Below the pieces are notes generated by a model. That model was not told the origin of the DNA, did not search any database, and was given only the letters and a program-made list of their open reading frames with translations. Below, one piece after another: positions 18,141-26,563 of a stretch of 64,000 bases of DNA. The DNA is from JADCRZ01 sp037718865 (GTDB lineage: Bacteria; Bacteroidota; Bacteroidia; Chitinophagales; Chitinophagaceae): assembly GCA_037718865.1 (NCBI GenBank), contig JBBJMP010000025.1, positions 17,571-81,570 on the forward strand, written 5' to 3'. The position numbers and the translations under genes are program-made. Position 1 is the first letter of the stretch, and the number at the start of each line of letters is the position of its first letter.

Positions 18141-20333
18141 TTACCAGCTAATTTCTACTTTTGTCCCGTCAGGACTGTTTTCAAAGCTTAAATAATACGT
18201 ATGCGAGGCCGCGTCCCAGGAAGATGTTACATCAGTAAGCTTTTCGCCCTTGCTATCCGTCAGCGTAGTTCCCTTAGGTGAAGCTGGCAATAAAATGCGG
18301 ACGCTATTGGTTGTATTTACCGGACTCTTTGAAACAAAAGAATAGCTGTTTGCCCGCACAAGTTCTTCGTAAATCCTCGAAGCGGAAGCCAATACCTGCG
18401 GTTGTTTCTTATTTGTTACTCTGCCCAGATTATATAATAATGCCTGCTGTCCCGGAATTACCGATTTTTTTGTCAGTACCGGTAATGCAGGATCAAAGAG
18501 ATCAATCACCGGTCCATTAATTATATAGGGATCGTTGCTGATACTTTCATCCATAACGGAGACAATATCATAAGGCCCTCTTTGTACATAAAGAGAATTT
18601 TTGAATTGAAGCTTACCGGCTTTTGCGTCGTTTTCGTATGCCTGTTTTACCAGGTCTACAAACTGGCTGCCCTTGGTTTCCATCACAAATTCCTTCGGAT
18701 TCATACGCACCAAATAAACAGCGCCATGTGCTACTTTGAACTTTTGGTCTGTTAAAGCCGGCTTTATATTCAGAAGCTGGAACAAGTGCTCTGAAGGAGC
18801 TGCAAAATGATTCTCTTTAGTGTTCCACCATTCCATCACGGTTTGATAGGGATCATCGTCCCTTCCGCAGTAGATAAGTATCCCGCCTTTCTTTACCCAA
18901 TCAGTAAGATCCTGGTGCACTTGTGCTGATCCGGGTTTCATGTTGGAATAACTGAGCACCAGCACTTTTATATCCTTTAAGGTTGCAGCATAAGAAAGGT
19001 TTTCCATATGCACTGTTTCCACCGGCACACCAAGTTTCAGTAAGGGGAATGTCTGTCCATAGAAATTTGAGAACTGGGGATCTTCAAATCCATTGTGTGT
19101 AGGAAAGCGCTGGAACATCAGAGAATTGCTCATGAGAACGCCTATTCCTTTAGATCCCGATACACGGTTAGTTGTAAGAGGCATTTTATTCAATACATTG
19201 ACCATAACCTGCATCTGGGTAGAATAATACCTGGGGATCAATACGCGCTCGGTACTATTGGCGAGTTTGTAAGGTCGTGTGTAAATGCGCTCAGGCCAGG
19301 GCATTACTTCATAATCCGCCACCATGGGATATAAGAGTTTTGCAGTGAAAGTGGCCTGGTAATTCTGTTTATAATCCTGCCAGTCACGTGGCCAGTCCTC
19401 AATGGGGTCGGTAAGAAAATACAACTTCCTTTTTGTTGGAGCTGTCATAGAAACCATGGAGCCATATTCAAGAAATGCATTTTCAAATACGCGCTCTTTT
19501 TGAACGCCATTGTAATAGGTAGGCTCCCTTGCAGTGCCGGTCCAAACCTGGGCGATATACCCATCGATGCCGGGCAACGATGCCAGGCTTGCTTCAGGAC
19601 TAACTATTTTCCAGGCGGAGTAATTGACCAGGGAGTGGGTAGGTATGAATACTTTAATAGTTAAGCCTTTACTTTTTCCGTATTCTTTCGCGTAAGAGGA
19701 TACTTCCTTAACTGCATTGAAGTACAACTGATATTTCAGTTTGCTGGAGAGGTAAGTATTCTCAGGCGACTCGTGCTGTGGCCTCCAGGGAAATCCATAG
19801 AATTTCTGCCATTCTTCCTTAAAAGGGGCACTGTAACCTGCCCTGGCCCAAAATTCGGGTTCTTCCAAAAATATCGTGGTAATACCTGCGTCGATCACTT
19901 TCTTAACAACGCCGGTTTTCATATACTCAATAAAGGATGCAACAGGCACTACATAAGGAATATTTTTTCCGTGCCAGATGGTATCTCCCTGCTGGGTGAC
20001 CTGGCCATCGCCAAGGTGGTTTTTCCCATCCCACTTGCCCAGAAAATAATCGTCATACGACCCCCATGCAATGCCGGTCATGAATTGCGTTGTATATCCC
20101 CGGTCGCGCCAGGTCTTTACGCGCTGTTCAAAGGTCATTCCAGCACGGTCACCTGCGCCATAAACAATGGCAATATCAGAACGGACGTCGATTTCCGGCC
20201 TCCAGGGACTACTGGTCTGAAAAGCCGTTTTTTCACCGGGAGGGGTAGCGTTTTTTTGAAGGACAGGTTGTGTTTTACCGTTAGATATGCAGGCCAAACA
20301 AAAAATATACATGGAGACGATTTGCTTCAGCAT
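18141..20333 (-). CDS. Secreted glycosidase-like protein (TIM barrel plus GATase-like domain)
   Basis: A 730-residue exported protein with a signal peptide ending around ISNGKTQ. The first half looks like a barrel: YGAGDRAGMTFEQRVKTWRD, TQFMTGIAWGSYDDYF, TIFLEEPEFWARAGYSAPF and GIDGYIAQVWTGTARE, with acidic residues (EEPEFW) at the ends of presumed strands that could be catalytic. After about residue 400 a class I glutamine-amidotransferase-like domain follows (GIGVLMSNSLMFQRFP, KVLVLSYSNMKPGSAQ, KKGGILIYCGRDDD), as in GH42-type beta-galactosidases. The C-terminus is beta-rich. I do not recognise a named family; a polysaccharide-acting enzyme is the best guess, supported by the GH43 remnant beside it. 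Confidence 0.6.
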   Translation of the reverse strand: MLKQIVSMYIFCLACISNGKTQPVLQKNATPPGEKTAFQTSSPWRPEIDVRSDIAIVYGAGDRAGMTFEQRVKTWRDRGYTTQFMTGIAWGSYDDYFLGKWDGKNHLGDGQVTQQGDTIWHGKNIPYVVPVASFIEYMKTGVVKKVIDAGITTIFLEEPEFWARAGYSAPFKEEWQKFYGFPWRPQHESPENTYLSSKLKYQLYFNAVKEVSSYAKEYGKSKGLTIKVFIPTHSLVNYSAWKIVSPEASLASLPGIDGYIAQVWTGTAREPTYYNGVQKERVFENAFLEYGSMVSMTAPTKRKLYFLTDPIEDWPRDWQDYKQNYQATFTAKLLYPMVADYEVMPWPERIYTRPYKLANSTERVLIPRYYSTQMQVMVNVLNKMPLTTNRVSGSKGIGVLMSNSLMFQRFPTHNGFEDPQFSNFYGQTFPLLKLGVPVETVHMENLSYAATLKDIKVLVLSYSNMKPGSAQVHQDLTDWVKKGGILIYCGRDDDPYQTVMEWWNTKENHFAAPSEHLFQLLNIKPALTDQKFKVAHGAVYLVRMNPKEFVMETKGSQFVDLVKQAYENDAKAGKLQFKNSLYVQRGPYDIVSVMDESISNDPYIINGPVIDLFDPALPVLTKKSVIPGQQALLYNLGRVTNKKQPQVLASASRIYEELVRANSYSFVSKSPVNTTNSVRILLPASPKGTTLTDSKGEKLTDVTSSWDAASHTYYLSFENSPDGTKVEISW

Positions 20334-20398
20334 TTTACGTCATTAAGATGAAGGTTGAAAAATTCCACTTTGCCTGCTCCATACTCTTGAACCTGCGA

Positions 20399-20429
20399 TT
20401 TGAACAGACGGGCTATCCGGTTATATTTG
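20399..20429 (+). promoter_or_regulatory. Bacteroidota-type promoter for the DUF72 gene
   Basis: TTTG at 20399-20402 and TATATTTG at 20422-20429 are separated by 19 bp. This matches the sigma-ABfr consensus of the phylum (-33 TTTG, about 19-21 bp, -7 TAnnTTTG). It points toward the DUF72 gene 137 bp downstream, which would give a long untranslated leader that includes the hairpin repeat at 20474. Confidence 0.5.
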
Positions 20430-20473
20430 TAAATTAGAGTAAATAATTTGAAGATGAGATTATGTTTGCTGAG

Positions 20474-20505
20474 ATCTGGCGCGAAAATGCCGCGCTTTTT
20501 TTCGT
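20474..20505. repeat. Dispersed intergenic repeat, copy 1
   Basis: Contains ATCTGGCGCGAAAATGC (20474-20490), identical over 17 bases to the copy at 29848, followed by a GCGC/TTCG-rich segment. It lies between the promoter and the start of the DUF72 gene. Confidence 0.5.
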
Positions 20506-20565
20506 CACCAACTGCAATTCAATAAAAGAAGAGCTGTACTTTTCCGGCACTTCTACTTTCATTTA

Positions 20566-21321
20566 ATGATGATCAAAACAAGAGTACCATTTTATTCCGG
20601 CACCAGCGGTGTGGCGCTCACCATACCAAAGCAATCATTCCCCCGGGAGTTTCGGGATAAGAGCCGGCTGATATATTATTCTTCCCTGTTTAATAGCGTT
20701 GAAATTAACAGCTCTTTCTACAACATACCCAGGATATCGACAGTTACCAAATGGGCCGAAAGTGTCCCGGATAATTTTCAATTTACGTTCAAACTGTGGA
20801 AAGCAGTTACGCATTCTAAAGGACTTACTTTTTATAGCGATGACGTAGATCAGTTCCTGGAAACAATCGATCATGTAGGCAATAAGAAAGGATGTTTGCT
20901 GGTTCAATTTCCGCCGAGCCTGGCAGTCGCAAACGCGCCTCAAGTAGAGCAATTGTTGATGTATCTACGCAAGGCCGATCCTGACCATCGCTGGAAAATA
21001 GCGCTGGAGTTCCGTAACAAGTCGTGGTATCAGGAAGAGATTTACGATAAACTTTATGAATTTGAAGTGAGTATGGTAGTACACGACCTACCTTCATCAA
21101 CCACACCCTTGATTGATTCGAAAGCCGGATATGTTTATTTGCGATTTCATGGTCCTGGCGGGAGATACAGGGGAAGTTATACCGATGAATTTTTAGCTGA
21201 ATATGCCCGGCACATTTCAGCCTGGATGAATGTGGGGAAAACGGTGTATGTTTATTTTAACAATACGATGGGTGACGCCGCTAAAAATTTATTGACGTTA
21301 AATGAGTTGGTGGGCGTATGA
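20566..21321 (+). CDS. DUF72 family protein (YecE-like)
   Basis: A 251-residue cytoplasmic protein that covers the whole DUF72 barrel. Recognisable parts are the start YSGTSGVALTIPKQSFP, SLFNSVEINSSFYNIPR, FQFTFKLWKAVTHSKG, LALVQFPP-like LLVQFPPSL, the conserved ALEFRNKSW and YLRFHGPGGRYRGSY near the C-terminus. The family is widespread and structurally resembles TIM-barrel nucleases, but no activity is established. It is a single plus-strand gene with a good promoter candidate upstream, divergent from the secreted glycosidase-like gene. Confidence 0.88.
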   Translation: MMIKTRVPFYSGTSGVALTIPKQSFPREFRDKSRLIYYSSLFNSVEINSSFYNIPRISTVTKWAESVPDNFQFTFKLWKAVTHSKGLTFYSDDVDQFLETIDHVGNKKGCLLVQFPPSLAVANAPQVEQLLMYLRKADPDHRWKIALEFRNKSWYQEEIYDKLYEFEVSMVVHDLPSSTTPLIDSKAGYVYLRFHGPGGRYRGSYTDEFLAEYARHISAWMNVGKTVYVYFNNTMGDAAKNLLTLNELVGV

Positions 21322-21479
21322 TGGACGATACATTAGTAATTCCAGAGATCTGCCGTAAGGTACTGTCGCGCCAGTGTTGCCATCTTAAGATAATCAGGAA
21401 CGCGCAAAAATTGCTTCTACTTTATATTAAATTCAATCAATCACAAAACAATTTGTTAGCTTCAAATAAATAATTTACT

Positions 21480-22319
21480 ATGAATTACATTATAACAAAG
21501 GATGGTACTTCGGGTGAAGAAGTGCAGCTCTCTTACAAAGATTATGGGCAGGGAAGACCAGTCGTTTTAATTCACGGCTGGCCATTAAGCAAGGAGATGT
21601 GGGAATACCAGCTGGATGACCTGATCAATGCCGGAATGCGTGTAATAAAATATGACCGAAGAGGCTTTGGTAAATCTGGCAAACCCTGGAACAGCTATGA
21701 CTACGATACACTTACGGATGATCTCAATGTCATTATGGAACAGTTGGATCTTAAAGATGCAGTACTTGTAGGTTTTTCTATGGGTGGTGGTGAAGCAGTG
21801 CGTTACCTAGGCCGTTACGGAACGAGCAGGGTTTCCAAATTGGTATTGATCAGTGCTGTACCTCCTTTTTTAGGAAAAACCAATGATAATCCCGAAGGCG
21901 TGGATGAATCTGTGTTTGCTGGTATGATGACACAGATGAAAGAAGACCGCATTAATTTTCTGGATGATTTTGGCAAGATGTTTTTTGGTGTTAATTTATT
22001 AAATCATCCTGTGAGCGCGCCCCTGCTAGAATATTACCGCATGCTTGCCTCAGTGGCCTCACCGCGAGCCACGCAGCAATGCGCTATAGCGTTTGCCCAG
22101 ACTGACTTCAGAAGCGATGTAAAATCTATAACTGTGCCTACGCTGATCATTCATGGGGATGCAGATAAAACTGTACCCATTGAATCCAGTAGTGATCGCA
22201 CAGCGAAGATAATTTCTCACGCACAATACAAAGTGTATGAGGGCGCGCCGCATGGCTTATTCTATACCCATCGGAAGCGGTTGAATCAGGACCTGATTGA
22301 ATTTTGTTTAGCGGATTAG
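21480..22319 (+). CDS. Alpha/beta hydrolase (non-haem haloperoxidase/arylesterase type)
   Basis: A 279-residue alpha/beta hydrolase. The oxyanion region is VVLIHGWPLSKEMW, the nucleophile is Ser100 in LVGFSMGGGEA, the acid Asp lies in LIIHGDADKTVP and the catalytic His in EGAPHGLF. The spacing and the YDRRGFGKSGKPW loop are typical of cofactor-free chloroperoxidases and related esterases. The enzyme should be cytoplasmic, as there is no signal peptide. The natural substrate is unknown. It converges with the FAD-linked oxidase gene; a hairpin built from two inverted copies of the CTGGCGC motif separates the two and may end transcription from both sides. Confidence 0.88.
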   Translation: MNYIITKDGTSGEEVQLSYKDYGQGRPVVLIHGWPLSKEMWEYQLDDLINAGMRVIKYDRRGFGKSGKPWNSYDYDTLTDDLNVIMEQLDLKDAVLVGFSMGGGEAVRYLGRYGTSRVSKLVLISAVPPFLGKTNDNPEGVDESVFAGMMTQMKEDRINFLDDFGKMFFGVNLLNHPVSAPLLEYYRMLASVASPRATQQCAIAFAQTDFRSDVKSITVPTLIIHGDADKTVPIESSSDRTAKIISHAQYKVYEGAPHGLFYTHRKRLNQDLIEFCLAD

Positions 22320-22364
22320 TGAAGCAAGACGCACGAGTACGCAGCCGCACAAAGCCTGGCTGCA

Positions 22365-22420
22365 TACTTGCGCCAGGGCTAGAAAATATAATTACCAATT
22401 TGAAAGATCTGGCGCGAGGA
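22365..22420. repeat. Hairpin of inverted CTGGCGC repeats between convergent genes
   Basis: CTTGCGCCAG near 22366-22375 can pair with CTGGCGCGAG near 22409-22418, one mismatch in ten. The right arm belongs to the dispersed ATCTGGCGCGA repeat (22407). It sits between two convergent genes, a place that suits a bidirectional terminator, although there is no strong T-run. Confidence 0.4.
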
Positions 22421-22432
22421 CAGCCAAATTTA

Positions 22433-23848
22433 TCAGGAGATTTGAAGACCTTCCTTCTCAGGCTTAATATTGTTATTTAACCGAAACAGGTTTTGAACAT
22501 CATATTTGCTCTTCAGTTGCACCAGCTTTTTATAATTGTTGCCAAATGCACTTTGTACCCGGATACTTCCATCATCACTGTCAAGATGGTTTACATAGAC
22601 TCCCTGCGTGAAAGGCTCTATTTCTTTCCAGAACGTTTGCGTCCAGTTAATTTGTCTGTCATCTTCAGTTGCATCCGTCCATTGGCTTATAATATCAAAA
22701 TCCCACTGTTTTTTTCGTGCACAAAAAGCAGTTTCACCCATACCCTTTCTTATTGCTGCACCATGAATATGAAAAAATATAATCGTTGTTAAAGGTGATG
22801 TTCGGGTGGCGTCATGTTTCAGTATAATATCCTGGAGTTCATCAGTCAAATGTGGTATAAAACCAGACTTCCAATACCTACGCATTCCATACGGACAGGC
22901 TGCATCAAACACCGTCTGAAGCTGTGTGTATGGTATCTCCCCGGTTAGGTCAGCTAATGGCGTACCGAATTGCCGAAGCGGTTCAAGATATTTATTTCCA
23001 TCGGCTAAAGCTCCAAACCAACCAACAATAACAGCGATTACAGGAAGACCGTCGGGTGTTGTAATCAAGGCTGCAAAAGCAGTAAGATCATCTGGGGAAT
23101 TATCCGCGTAATCGCGGTAAAAGCTCAAAACTTGCTTTGCTTGCTCCATTGGAAATAGCACCATACCACCAAGGACTGTTTGACCTATCGGATGTAACTG
23201 GTAGCTGAAAGAAGTAACTACACCAAAATTTCCCCCTCCACCGCGAAGAGCCCAAAAAAGATCTTTGTTCTGGTTTTCACTGGCAGTAATAATTTCTCCC
23301 AGGGCAGTAACCATTTCAACAGATAAAAGATTATCGCAGGTAAAACCATATTTGGCCATTAACCAACCAACGCCTCCGCCAAGGGTTAATCCGGCAATGC
23401 CTGTGCTGGAAACTGTTCCACCGGTGGTAGCCAATCCAAAAAGCAGTGTTTTTTTGTCCAATTCATTCCAGGTTACGCCAGCTTCTGCACGGACAATTCT
23501 GGTTTCTTCGTCGACATGAATAGCTTTCATAAGTGAAAGGTCTATCATTAATCCTCCTTCGCATACTGCATTACCTGCTACATTGTGCCCTGCCCCTCGA
23601 ATGGAAAGTAATAGATGATGGCTTCTTGCAAAATTAATTGCCTTTACTATATCATCAACCACTGTGCAACGTACTATTAATGCCGGATGTTTGTCAATCA
23701 TCCCGTTCCAAACCGCCCGCGCTTCATCATACTTATCATCTTCCTCCAGGAGAATCTTTCCCGGAAGTTGGTTTCGAAAATCTTCAATAATTGATTGATC
23801 AAGCGTAATTGGTGTACCATCAAGAGAGATTGCTTGTAGATTTTTCAT
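22433..23848 (-). CDS. FAD-linked oxidoreductase, berberine bridge enzyme type
   Basis: A 471-residue flavoprotein, the usual length. The PP-loop region of the FAD-binding domain is seen in LLSIRGAGHNVAGNAVCEGG, where the His is the usual site of covalent FAD attachment; TGGTVSSTGIAGLTLGGGVGWLMAKYG and WALRGGGGNFGVVTSF follow. The C-terminal BBE segment DVQNLFRLNNNIKP is intact. Only the His link is evident; the second (Cys) link of the bicovalent enzymes is not obvious. Family members oxidise sugars, alkaloids or other alcohols with oxygen. There is no signal peptide, so it is probably cytoplasmic. The substrate cannot be deduced from the context. Confidence 0.87.
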   Translation of the reverse strand: MKNLQAISLDGTPITLDQSIIEDFRNQLPGKILLEEDDKYDEARAVWNGMIDKHPALIVRCTVVDDIVKAINFARSHHLLLSIRGAGHNVAGNAVCEGGLMIDLSLMKAIHVDEETRIVRAEAGVTWNELDKKTLLFGLATTGGTVSSTGIAGLTLGGGVGWLMAKYGFTCDNLLSVEMVTALGEIITASENQNKDLFWALRGGGGNFGVVTSFSYQLHPIGQTVLGGMVLFPMEQAKQVLSFYRDYADNSPDDLTAFAALITTPDGLPVIAVIVGWFGALADGNKYLEPLRQFGTPLADLTGEIPYTQLQTVFDAACPYGMRRYWKSGFIPHLTDELQDIILKHDATRTSPLTTIIFFHIHGAAIRKGMGETAFCARKKQWDFDIISQWTDATEDDRQINWTQTFWKEIEPFTQGVYVNHLDSDDGSIRVQSAFGNNYKKLVQLKSKYDVQNLFRLNNNIKPEKEGLQIS

Positions 23849-24062
23849 TTTAATATTTTTGGGTAAGATGAATTATCTAAATGCCACATTAAGGTAATAA
23901 GTTTTGTTATATAATCATATTTTTACGCTACTTGCGTCCTAAATCTGCGATATAACCGGCTGTCGGTAAATTGCTTTGGCTTATAGCTAAACATGTTGTA
24001 TGATTTTCTCTCAACCTACCGGGTTAATGACAGTAACGCTTGTAGCCTTTATTTTCCAGGAT

Positions 24063-24119
24063 ATCTGCGCGAGAATGGCGATCGGGCATTGTGAATTGTG
24101 CCAGGCGTTTTCGTGCCGG
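24063..24119. repeat. Dispersed hairpin repeat, copy 3
   Basis: The left arm TCTGCGCGAGAATGGC and the right arm GGCGTTTTCGTGCCGGC flank a loop that includes CGGGCATTGTGAATTGTGCC. The layout (arm, CGGGCAT, loop, arm with TCGTGCCGG) is the same as at 29848-29899, but the sequence has diverged. Confidence 0.5.
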
Positions 24120-24253
24120 CCCGCATTATAAAAAGTCGAAATAGACTTAGAAGGACTTAAAACCCTTTACGATGAGGCGAAGCCTGGAAAAATAATCCTT
24201 TGGATTTTAAAACTCTTGGAAACTCCTACAAGATGAAAATATTTCTTCATATT

Positions 24254-24280
24254 ACTAAATAAATTAGTATTATTGCTAAA
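24254..24280. promoter_or_regulatory. Possible SOS-type operator upstream of imuA
   Basis: ACTAA (24254-24258) and TTAGT (24264-24268) form an inverted repeat with a 5-bp spacer. The TTAG of the right half together with CTAA at 24276-24279 forms a second, overlapping one. The site ends 38 bp before the imuA start, where a repressor would block transcription. imuA-imuB-dnaE2 operons are LexA-controlled in other bacteria; that this is the LexA box here is inference. Confidence 0.35.
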
Positions 24281-24317
24281 TGTTTTAGATCTTAACTGTC
24301 TTTAGACCGCTTCATCC

Positions 24318-25049
24318 ATGCCCGCAAAAAACGCAAATATTATTGCTCAACTGCAAAAGGATATTTTTCCTTTGCAGGGCTTTAGACCAACAGTAAACGG
24401 TACTGCGGTGGATGTGGGGCTTGGACCAATAAAAGATGCGTTTCCCAATGCCTCATTTCCTGTAACAGCGGTACATGAATTTTTATATGCCGGAGCAGAA
24501 GATGCTGCCGCCACGGGCGGCTTTGTTGCTGGCGTAGTGGCTACGCTTATGCGTAGTAGTGGAGTTTCCCTCTGGATCAGTTCATCCAGAACACTCTTTC
24601 CACCAGCCCTAAAATCCTTTGGGGTTGAGCCGGATAAGGTAATTTTCGTCGATCTGCAAAAGGAAAAGGATGTCTTGTGGACCATGGAAGAAGCACTCAG
24701 GTGTGGTGGCCTTGCAGCAGTTATTGGAGAGGTGCAGGAATTAAGTTTTACTGCTTCAAGGCGACTTCAATTAGCTGTTGAGCAAAGCCAGGTGACGGGC
24801 TTTATCCTTCGCCGCAATCCCCGTAATCCTGGTACTACCGCTTGTGTTACCCGTTGGAAAATCACTCCATTACCGAGTGTGCTGGCAGAGGGTATGCCTG
24901 GCGTAGGTTTTCCCCGCTGGAACGTCGAACTGTTGAAGGTCCGGAATGGCAAGCCAGGAACCTGGCAGATAGAATGGGCCGCAGGGCGGTTCCGGCATAT
25001 TTCCAAGATTACTTCAATACCCCTCGAATTACAAAAGAAAACGGGCTGA
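24318..25049 (+). CDS. imuA: ImuA-like protein of the damage-inducible mutagenesis operon
   Basis: A 243-residue RecA/SulA-like protein. The region FPVTAVHEFLYAGAEDAAATGGFVAGVVATL near residues 48-78 resembles the start of a RecA-fold core, but a canonical Walker A lysine is missing. Further pieces are VSLWISSSRTLFPPALKSFGVEPDKVIFVD and CGGLAAVIGEV. It is identified chiefly by context: the stop is 1 bp before the ImuB gene, and DnaE2 follows. ImuA is thought to help ImuB and DnaE2 carry out error-prone translesion synthesis. AT-rich inverted repeats before the start may be the damage-response operator. Confidence 0.85.
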   Translation: MPAKNANIIAQLQKDIFPLQGFRPTVNGTAVDVGLGPIKDAFPNASFPVTAVHEFLYAGAEDAAATGGFVAGVVATLMRSSGVSLWISSSRTLFPPALKSFGVEPDKVIFVDLQKEKDVLWTMEEALRCGGLAAVIGEVQELSFTASRRLQLAVEQSQVTGFILRRNPRNPGTTACVTRWKITPLPSVLAEGMPGVGFPRWNVELLKVRNGKPGTWQIEWAAGRFRHISKITSIPLELQKKTG

Positions 25050-25050
25050 T

Positions 25051-26550
25051 ATGCCTAAACGATTCCTGACGATATGGTTCCGCTATCTAAGAACGGACTG
25101 GTTTACCCTTCGAGGGCACGTCCTTCGTGAACTGCCTGTTGTTTTAGCATCACCTGACCATGGACGAATGGTGATCACTGCAGTCAATGCCCTGGCACAG
25201 GCACAAGGCGTTGACGCTGGCATGGCGGTGGCAGATGCAAGGGCGCTCTTTCCTTCCCTGCAGGTTTTGGACGACAGGCCGGAGCTTTCTACCAAATTGC
25301 TCAATGGACTTGCCGAATGGTGTATTCGTTATACACCTGCAGTAGCCATTGATCCGCCGGATGGGCTCATTCTCGACGTCACGGGTTGCCCTCATCTTTG
25401 GGGCGGCGAACGGCCGTATCTAACAGACATCATCACACGATTAAAAAGCTTGGGCTACGACGTTCGGGCGGCAATCGCTGATACCATAGGTACCGCCTGG
25501 GCTATTGCCCGTTTCGGACAAGATCCCATCAACGACAGTGGCCAGCAGACAGCAGCGCTGCTTCCATTACCACCGGCAGCGCTTCGCCTTGAAGCCGGCA
25601 CGGTAGAGCGGTTACAAAAATTGGGACTGCGCCAGATCAGCCAGTTTATTGCCATGCCACGTTCTGCGCTTCGCCGGCGGTTTGGTCAGCCGTTTATCCA
25701 GAGATTGGATCAGGCCTTGGGTCATGAAGAAGAGGTGATCCATCCGGTGCAGCCGGTTGTACCTTACCAGGAACGCTTACCCTGTCTTGAGCCGATTGTG
25801 ACGGCAACAGGTATTGAAATTGCCTTGGAACGACTGCTTGAAACGCTATGCCACCGTCTTCAGCAGGAGCAAAAAGGACTTCGCGTGGCCTTCTTTAAAG
25901 GCTATCGTGTAGATGGCAAGATAGAAAAGATTGAGATCGGCACCAATCGGCCGTCACACAACACTCGTCATCTTTTTAAACTTTTTGAACTTAAATTACC
26001 CACCATTGAACCCGCCCTTGGAATAGAGTTATTTATTCTGGAAGCGCACAAAGTGGAAGATGTTTCGGCCGTTCAGGAAAAGTTGTGGGACAGAGCCGGG
26101 GGTTTGGATGACATCGGCTTATCCGAATTGTTGGATCGTTTGGCCGGCAAAATCGGTGCAAATCATATTCATCGCTATTTACCGGATGAGCATCATTGGC
26201 CGGAACGGTCTATAAAACCGGCTTCATCTCTTCAGGAGAAATTAAATACCTCCTGGAGTACTGACAGACCCAGGCCGCTGCAACTATTATCAAAACCTGA
26301 ACAGATTGAGGTCACGGCCCCCATCCCTGATTTCCCCCCCATGTTATTTCGCCATAAAGGAAAATTGCATAAAATAATTAAGGCGGATGGACCGGAGCGG
26401 ATTGAACAGGAATGGTGGCTCCAGGAAGGACAACACCGGGATTATTACTGCGTAGAAGATGAGGAGGGCCACCGGTATTGGCTGTTCCGATCGGGCCATT
26501 ATGCTGCCGATAAATCGTATCAATGGTTTATTCATGGATTTTTTGCATGA
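25051..26550 (+). CDS. imuB: ImuB, Y-family polymerase-like adaptor
   Basis: A 499-residue Y-family DNA polymerase homologue. The N-terminus (LTIWFRYLRTDW) lacks the first catalytic Asp found in DinB (VDMDAFFASVE-like), and the palm segment GLILDVTGCPHLWGG keeps only one of the acidic residues. This matches the known catalytic inactivity of ImuB, which serves as a hub binding the beta clamp, ImuA and DnaE2. Helix-hairpin-helix-like sequence follows (VERLQKLGLRQISQFIAMPR), then a little-finger-like region and a C-terminal tail. It is translationally coupled to imuA (1 bp gap) and followed after 13 bp by dnaE2. Confidence 0.93.
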   Translation: MPKRFLTIWFRYLRTDWFTLRGHVLRELPVVLASPDHGRMVITAVNALAQAQGVDAGMAVADARALFPSLQVLDDRPELSTKLLNGLAEWCIRYTPAVAIDPPDGLILDVTGCPHLWGGERPYLTDIITRLKSLGYDVRAAIADTIGTAWAIARFGQDPINDSGQQTAALLPLPPAALRLEAGTVERLQKLGLRQISQFIAMPRSALRRRFGQPFIQRLDQALGHEEEVIHPVQPVVPYQERLPCLEPIVTATGIEIALERLLETLCHRLQQEQKGLRVAFFKGYRVDGKIEKIEIGTNRPSHNTRHLFKLFELKLPTIEPALGIELFILEAHKVEDVSAVQEKLWDRAGGLDDIGLSELLDRLAGKIGANHIHRYLPDEHHWPERSIKPASSLQEKLNTSWSTDRPRPLQLLSKPEQIEVTAPIPDFPPMLFRHKGKLHKIIKADGPERIEQEWWLQEGQHRDYYCVEDEEGHRYWLFRSGHYAADKSYQWFIHGFFA

Positions 26551-26563
26551 AAACGGTTAATGT

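Larger units (their letters stand above)
23849..24317. other. Intergenic region between divergent genes
   Basis: About 470 bp between the oxidase and imuA starts. It holds a copy of the dispersed hairpin repeat (24063-24119) and, close to imuA, AT-rich inverted repeats. No coding region is supported. Confidence 0.5.
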
